Assembly: GCA_041674345.1 (NCBI GenBank)
Contig: JBAYVY010000192.1
Location: forward strand, 1 to 7,161
DNA length: 7,161 nt
From: JBAYVY01 sp041674345
GTDB taxonomy: Bacteria; Planctomycetota; Phycisphaerae; Phycisphaerales; Zrk34
Direction: 5' to 3'
Positions 5,564 to 7,161 of this stretch are shown here, in pieces (the first letter of the stretch is position 1; the number at the start of each line of letters is the position of its first letter). The translations under genes and the position numbers were made by a program. The notes under the pieces were generated by a model. The model was not told where the DNA came from and did no database searches. It saw only the letters and a list, made by a program, of their open reading frames with translations.

Positions 5564-6334
5564 TCAGCCGGTTGCTCGCTGAATCAGCGGTTGAACGCCG
5601 GCGTGGGAGAAGAGATATTGGGGATTGAAGACCTTGGTGCCGATGGCGAAACGGGTGGCGCCGGCGGCGCGGTAGTCGTCGATGTCGGCGGGAGTGGTGA
5701 TGCCCCCGCCGCCGATGATGAACAGATCGTCGCACTGATCGGCGGCGAGCCGGCGAATGTCGCGGATACACTGGAGGGCGACGGGTTTGAGGGGCTTGCC
5801 GCTGATGCCGCCGGCGGGAACGGGCAGTGTGTTGCAACAGTGGTAGCAGCGTAAACCGGCCTGCATGGATTGTGCGAACAGATCGTGATAGTTGACCGGC
5901 GGAAGTTTGACGACCCCCGGAACCGGAAGTTTTGCGGCGTGAGTGAACAGGTCTTGCGGCCAGTCGATTTGGCCGACGTTGGGGCAGGACATGTTCAGCT
6001 CGATGCCGAGGGGTTTGAGTGCGGCGGTTTTTTCGAGGAGCGTGTACCAGTCGGAGTCGGTGAAACCGTGGATGGAGACGAGTTTGTCGGCGAGGTTGAT
6101 TTTGCCGGAGCGGGCGCGTGCGATGAGCCAGTCGATGCCGGGGTTTCGCAGGCCGATCTGGTTGACCCAGGCGCGGAGGCGGGGGTAGTAGCGGACGGTT
6201 TTGAGGATGCGGATGACGCGACCGGGGCGAGCGGCGGCGGTGAATGTGCCGAGTGTGGGGGTGGTGCCGGCGGGCTGAATGTAATTGCCGAACGGGGCGG
6301 AGATGATGAGGGGTTGAAGATCGGGAAGGGCCAT
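5564..6334 (-). CDS. Dihydroorotate dehydrogenase-family flavoprotein (PyrD-like)
   Basis: A soluble FMN-binding TIM-barrel enzyme of 256 residues. Enzymes of this family oxidise dihydroorotate to orotate in pyrimidine synthesis. Compared from memory with class 1 PyrD (about 311 residues), the key stretches are present in order: K45 in ILKTVRYYPR (FMN/substrate lysine), GLRNPG (61-66), ELNMSCPN (112-119) with the probable catalytic Cys117, VKLPP with Lys143, GGISGKPLKP (175-184), and the phosphate-binding GGGGI (208-212) and IGTKVF (231-236). The protein is about 50 residues shorter, mainly at the N-terminus and between motifs. It has an unusual CYHCC cluster (163-167). The start at 6334 fits the family N-terminus and the promoter just before it. 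No electron-transfer partner (PyrK) is visible here. It may be the cell's PyrD or a paralogue with another substrate. Confidence 0.85.
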   Translation of the reverse strand: MALPDLQPLIISAPFGNYIQPAGTTPTLGTFTAAARPGRVIRILKTVRYYPRLRAWVNQIGLRNPGIDWLIARARSGKINLADKLVSIHGFTDSDWYTLLEKTAALKPLGIELNMSCPNVGQIDWPQDLFTHAAKLPVPGVVKLPPVNYHDLFAQSMQAGLRCYHCCNTLPVPAGGISGKPLKPVALQCIRDIRRLAADQCDDLFIIGGGGITTPADIDDYRAAGATRFAIGTKVFNPQYLFSHAGVQPLIQRATG

Positions 6335-6341
6335 GCTGGAT

Positions 6342-6371
6342 ATTGTAGCGAAGAAACATCGGATCGATCAA
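6342..6371 (-). promoter_or_regulatory. Sigma-70-type promoter of the PyrD-like gene
   Basis: The minus strand has TTGATC (6371-6366), an 18-bp spacer, and TACAAT (6347-6342). The hexamers match the consensus at 4 of 6 and 5 of 6. TACAAT ends 7 nt before the ATG at 6334, so transcription would begin at or within a base or two of the start codon, a leaderless mRNA. No Shine-Dalgarno is present. Confidence 0.55.
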
Positions 6372-6450
6372 AAACCAAGCCCGCCCGCCGTCCCCGCCGG
6401 GATCATTCATCCGGACGCCGTTCGCCTTCCTAACTAACCCCGTCCCCGTT

Positions 6451-6576
6451 TCATTGCTCCTCCAAGCGAAAAGTAGAACGTCCCTCTATCCCGCCTGCGG
6501 AGGAAAACCCCCGAATATCGTACCTGTCCCGCCTTCTTGTCTCACGCTTCGCGGTCGTCCAGTCATCGAAAATCAT
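6451..6576 (-). CDS. Possible small protein of 41 residues
   Basis: An ATG at 6576 opens a 41-codon frame ending in TGA at 6451-6453. In front of it GGAGGTG (6588-6582) matches the complement of the 16S tail at seven consecutive bases, with 7 nt from GGAGG to the ATG; this is the best ribosome-binding site in the window. The peptide starts MIFDDWTTAKRE, has an Arg-rich stretch (about 11-18) and ends FRLEEQ; it has no membrane segment or signal peptide. I do not recognise it. It lies 50 bp after the stop of the partial gene to the right on the same strand, so it could be co-transcribed with it. It may also be a chance frame or a remnant of an older gene. Confidence 0.35.
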   Translation of the reverse strand: MIFDDWTTAKRETRRRDRYDIRGFSSAGGIEGRSTFRLEEQ

Positions 6577-6581
6577 CCTGA

Positions 6582-6588
6582 CACCTCC
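6582..6588 (-). promoter_or_regulatory. Strong Shine-Dalgarno GGAGGTG
   Basis: GGAGGTG lies within AAAAGGAGGGAGGTGTCAGG directly before ATG 6576. It is the reason to take the small ORF seriously, since the neighbouring housekeeping genes have no visible Shine-Dalgarno. Confidence 0.5.
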
Positions 6589-6626
6589 CTCCTTTTAAAT
6601 CCGCGCATAATTCAGGACGTTATCTA

Positions 6627-7161
6627 TTACGGTGATGAACTTTCGCCAGATTTTTCCATTTTTGAAATAATGGAACGAATGGCTTCGATCATCCTGCGCT
6701 TATTTTCGTCCTTTTGAAACCCATTGAGAATGCGATTCGTTTCTTCCGTATGATTCTTGAGAAGTTCCACATATTGCGCGAAAACAAATCTGGATAAAGG
6801 ATCAGCTCGAACGTAAGGATACCCTCCCGGCGGCGCTTCATCGGTCGGATTGTATCTCAACAGTACCTTGATCTTGTTTGGGATATTTTCGCCTTGCTGA
6901 TACTCCTCTCGCACCTCAAGAAACGTCTTGGACTGCTCAATGACCATGGCGGTAAACGTTCCCGCGAGATCGCCCGCCTTCTTTTGTATTCGGCCCGAAA
7001 TGGCTTTCAGTTCCTCCATGTCAACCTCGCTGGTCGAACATATGCCGCTCAAAGCCGACGCACGAATCTTGTCCACCGGGGATTCCAGATATTGGTCGAG
7101 CAATTTTCGCTGGTCGGGTATGGCGGAGATCGCCAAGGCGGCTTCGCATCGGGTTTCCGGA
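6627..7161 (-). CDS. Unrecognised protein, HEAT-like N-terminal part (5' end outside window)
   Basis: The minus frame is open from the right edge to TAA at 6627-6629, giving about 177 residues. A TTG at 7136 is possible as a start, but the frame continues upstream without a stop (PETRCEAA then LAISAIP), so the gene most likely begins beyond the window. The first ~45 visible residues, with RCEAALAISAIP and DKIRASALSGI, have the Ala/Leu/Arg spacing of HEAT-type helical repeats (inference). The rest is helical and charged, with a Pro/Gly break (DEAPPGGYPYVRADPL) and a Lys/Glu-rich C-terminal helix ending EKSGESSSP. No catalytic motif, signal peptide or membrane segment is seen. Base composition is clearly less GC-rich than in the rest of the window, which may point to a different origin. 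Function unknown. Confidence 0.7.
   Translation of the reverse strand, partial: PETRCEAALAISAIPDQRKLLDQYLESPVDKIRASALSGICSTSEVDMEELKAISGRIQKKAGDLAGTFTAMVIEQSKTFLEVREEYQQGENIPNKIKVLLRYNPTDEAPPGGYPYVRADPLSRFVFAQYVELLKNHTEETNRILNGFQKDENKRRMIEAIRSIISKMEKSGESSSP

Noticed and set aside
5499..6410. Alternative minus frame across the PyrD-like gene
   Set aside because: Low-complexity Arg/Pro/His-rich product in a shifted frame; the conserved dehydrogenase motifs are in the 5564-6334 frame.
6454..6717. Plus-strand frame in the right intergenic region
   Set aside because: No ribosome-binding site, antisense to the right-edge gene and to the small ORF, no recognisable motif.

Overview
The window looks like a chromosomal segment of a GC-rich planctomycete, possibly of the Phycisphaerae type. 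This is inferred from a PEP-CTERM exported protein, the general lack of Shine-Dalgarno sequences at housekeeping genes, and 7-8 bp microrepeat inverted arrays of a kind I recall from planctomycete genomes. No taxonomic marker is present. All but one of the genes lie on the minus strand.

From left to right: (1) 1-120, the last 39 codons of a plus-strand gene with a Pro-rich stretch, converging on (2) a minus-strand PEP-CTERM/exosortase-sorted secreted protein (161-1030). That gene has a rho-independent terminator (91-131), a clear Shine-Dalgarno site sitting in a possible hairpin, and a close match to a sigma-54 -24/-12 promoter (1153-1168). (3) mfd, the transcription-repair coupling factor (1305-4718), is complete in its domain motifs. 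It carries an in-frame ~53-residue insertion encoded by a large imperfect inverted array of 8-bp units (about 3440-3587) at the junction between its UvrB-like region and its RNA-polymerase-interacting domain. (4) A second inverted array, of 7-bp units (4776-4868), fills the gap in front of mfd and contributes to the stop codon of (5) a short ArgA-type GNAT N-acetyltransferase (4867-5502). (6) A compact dihydroorotate dehydrogenase-family flavoprotein lies at 5564-6334. Genes 5 and 6 each have a -10-like hexamer only 7-9 nt before the ATG, suggesting leaderless or near-leaderless mRNAs. (7) 6335-6626 holds the promoter of gene 6 and a possible 41-codon small ORF with a very good Shine-Dalgarno. 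(8) A less GC-rich, unrecognised gene with HEAT-like sequence runs off the right edge (6627-7161).

Genes 3, 5 and 6 are housekeeping functions: coupling repair to stalled RNA polymerase, probable N-acetylglutamate synthesis for arginine, and probable dihydroorotate oxidation for pyrimidines. They are co-directional, but the internal promoters suggest at least partly separate transcription. The strongest leads are the repeat array embedded in frame in mfd, its sister array upstream, and the sigma-54 promoter candidate on the PEP-CTERM gene.
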